Below, piece by piece: positions 7,042 through 8,210 of a stretch of DNA of 8,210 nt. The stretch comes from Bacilli bacterium. GTDB taxonomy: Bacteria > Bacillota_I > Bacilli_A > Haloplasmatales > Haloplasmataceae. The position numbers and the translations under genes were made by a program. A model generated the notes under the pieces. It was given only the letters and a program-made list of their open reading frames with translations, was not told where the DNA came from and ran no database searches. The DNA lies in assembly GCA_012513195.1 (NCBI GenBank), contig JAAZCR010000027.1:1-8210 (forward strand), written 5' to 3'. Every line of letters begins with the position of its first letter. Within the stretch, counting starts at the first letter, position 1.

Positions 7042-7070
7042 ATTATAGCACATGCATTTTTATTTTTAAA
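7042..7070 (-). promoter_or_regulatory. Extended -10 promoter of pepF
   Basis: On the minus strand TGCTATAAT (7050 to 7042) is a consensus extended -10. TTTAAA (7070 to 7065), a 4/6 match to the -35 consensus, lies 17 bp upstream. Transcription would start near 7035, almost at the ribosome site, giving a very short leader. The -35 is about 10 bp from the ACTT repeats, so a factor bound there could also affect pepF. Confidence 0.8.
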
Positions 7071-7079
7071 GGCAACAGA

Positions 7080-7136
7080 ACTTGACTAAGTTAAAAAAAA
7101 CTTGACAACTTTACGAAAAACTTACAGACTTCGACA
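7080..7136. repeat. Five imperfect ACTT(n)AC repeats on a 20-bp period, candidate operator array
   Basis: ACTT occurs at 7080, 7100, 7108, 7120 and 7128, each followed by a similar AC-containing tail: ACTTGACT, ACTTGACA, ACTTTACG, ACTTACAG, ACTTCGACA. The pairs 7100/7108 and 7120/7128 have the same internal 8-bp offset and lie 20 bp apart; 7080 is another 20 bp upstream. A-runs at 7093-7100 and 7116-7120 lie between units. An inverted copy, AGTCAAG at 7162-7168, lies near the predicted start of the rightward transcript. A 20-bp period is close to two helical turns, so the sites would share one face of the DNA. The region lies between two divergent promoters. The repeats are visible; regulator binding is inference. 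Confidence 0.5.
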
Positions 7137-7148
7137 CCCACATACAAA

Positions 7149-7154
7149 TATAAT
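7149..7154 (+). promoter_or_regulatory. -10 element for the small membrane protein gene
   Basis: TATAAT at 7149-7154 is a perfect -10, but no acceptable -35 lies 16-18 bp upstream (7126-7131 reads AGACTT) and there is no TG extension. The two TTGAC sequences at 7082 and 7102 are too far away to be its -35. A promoter with a perfect -10, no -35 and repeats ending about 13 bp upstream suggests dependence on an activator. Transcription would start near 7161, giving a leader of about 35 nt. Confidence 0.5.
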
Positions 7155-7195
7155 TAAATTAAGTCAAGGGAAACAGGATAAAGGGGGGAATTTCG

Positions 7196-7642
7196 ATGAA
7201 ATATGCGGAAATGAAGGCGCTTATTACCGATATTTATGTTCTGATGTTTATTCATGACATCATGTATTTACAAGAAAACGAGGCAAGTTTTCGTACATCA
7301 AATACTTTGAAAGAATTATATGAACCTCATATTATCACCATATTTAAATTTCTTAAGAACTTCATATTAGTTTTGTTGGGGTTTATTTGTATCTTAATCT
7401 TAGTAAAACATGTCTCCTTTTCCATAATAAGTATTAAGTATTTCACGATATTAATACTATCAATAGTCTTTGGTATATTATTCGTGCGATGTAAAACGGA
7501 TATCGCTTTATTAAAATATCAATTAAAAACAAAAAAAGCCGTCCAGTTTGCCTTGGCTAATTATAGTTATCAAGAATTTGTGATCTTCCTAGATTTATAT
7601 CTAAGTGAAGAATCCACTAAAAATTACTCACCTACATATTAA
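7196..7642 (+). CDS. Small two-helix membrane protein, function unknown
   Basis: This 148-residue protein is not recognised as any family. It has a largely polar N-terminal part (1-50) with an aromatic and methionine-rich segment (YVLMFIHDIMYL, 14-25). Two hydrophobic helices follow at about 53-71 and 76-97, separated by a very short turn (KHVSF), then a cytoplasmic-looking tail (98-148) with a basic stretch (KYQLKTKKAVQ, 107-117) and an acidic end. A helical hairpin with both termini in the cytoplasm is the likely topology. No signal peptide or lipobox is visible. The ATG at 7196 is preceded by AGGGGGG at 7182-7188 with 7-nt spacing, an all-G site that still pairs with anti-Shine-Dalgarno through G-U. 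It is divergent from pepF, has its own promoter and terminator, and so appears to be a single-gene unit. Its control region is more elaborate than any other here. Confidence 0.75.
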   Translation: MKYAEMKALITDIYVLMFIHDIMYLQENEASFRTSNTLKELYEPHIITIFKFLKNFILVLLGFICILILVKHVSFSIISIKYFTILILSIVFGILFVRCKTDIALLKYQLKTKKAVQFALANYSYQEFVIFLDLYLSEESTKNYSPTY

Positions 7643-7650
7643 TCTTTTTG

Positions 7651-7689
7651 AAAGGATGTTACATACATTGTGACATCCTTTTTCTTTTT
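7651..7689 (+). terminator. Rho-independent terminator of the small membrane protein gene
   Basis: AAAGGATGTTAC at 7651-7662 pairs with GTGACATCCTTT at 7670-7681 across a 7-nt loop (12 bp, one G-T wobble). It is followed by a T-rich tract to 7689 (TTTTTCTTTTT from 7679). It begins 8 nt after the stop at 7640-7642, so ligA is probably a separate transcription unit. Confidence 0.9.
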
Positions 7690-7723
7690 ATCAAAAAACA
7701 TAGTAAGTTAATAAAAAAAATAT

Positions 7724-7729
7724 TATAAT
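7724..7729 (+). promoter_or_regulatory. -10 element of the ligA promoter
   Basis: TATAAT at 7724-7729 is a perfect -10 located after the preceding terminator and 32 bp before the ligA ATG. The -35 region is poor (TAGTAA at 7701-7706, 17 bp upstream, 3/6). A long A-run at 7713-7720 lies just upstream. The position between terminator and ribosome site is the main support. Confidence 0.55.
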
Positions 7730-7743
7730 AAACGTAGATTTAA

Positions 7744-8210
<467 letters not shown>

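Noticed and set aside
7080..7136. CRISPR-like or transposon-end repeats
   Set aside because: The units are short, imperfect and spaced 8-12 bp apart, with no spacers of uniform length and no cas genes or transposase nearby; a promoter-proximal operator array fits better.

Overview
The window is AT-rich bacterial DNA with compact Gram-positive-style organisation: strong Shine-Dalgarno sites, extended -10 promoters, and short T-tailed hairpin terminators. The core proteins (PgcA-type phosphohexomutase, PepP, PepF, LigA) look like those of low-GC Bacillota, or of a Mollicutes/Erysipelotrichia-type relative. Tryptophan is read from TGG throughout and TGA appears as a stop (end of the mutarotase-like gene), so the standard code applies and a Mycoplasma/Spiroplasma-type code is unlikely. 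No species can be named from the sequence.

Layout. (1) Positions 1-538 hold the last codons of an upstream gene, a hairpin directly after its stop, and a short orphan gene encoding only the C-terminal membrane half of an FtsX/MacB-type ABC permease. (2) Positions 544-5222 look like one rightward operon. It has an extended -10 promoter, then pgcA (phosphoglucomutase/phosphomannomutase), pepP (Xaa-Pro aminopeptidase), a shortened mutarotase-like protein without a recognisable active site, and a 287-residue protein joining an IF2_N domain to the N-terminal half of a glycogen synthase. The four genes are tightly packed: gaps of 1 and 14 nt, then a 14-nt overlap. A perfect 16-bp bidirectional hairpin ends it. 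(3) Positions 5234-7021 hold pepF (oligoendopeptidase F) on the minus strand, convergent with the operon. (4) Positions 7022-7195 are a divergent control region with a family of ACTT-type repeats on a 20-bp period. (5) A small two-helix membrane protein of unknown function follows, with its own terminator. (6) The 5' part of ligA (NAD-dependent DNA ligase) runs off the right edge.

The most unusual content is the tail of the pgcA operon. Two adjacent, overlapping genes both resemble carbohydrate enzymes stripped of catalytic parts: an aldose-1-epimerase fold without its HGG and catalytic-Glu motifs, and a GT5 half-enzyme without the C-terminal GT-B domain but with an added IF2_N domain. Placed behind a gene that makes glucose-1-phosphate, they may form a non-enzymatic sugar- or polysaccharide-sensing pair. 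That role is inference; the domain content is read from the sequence. No tRNA, rRNA, CRISPR array, transposase or phage gene was seen.
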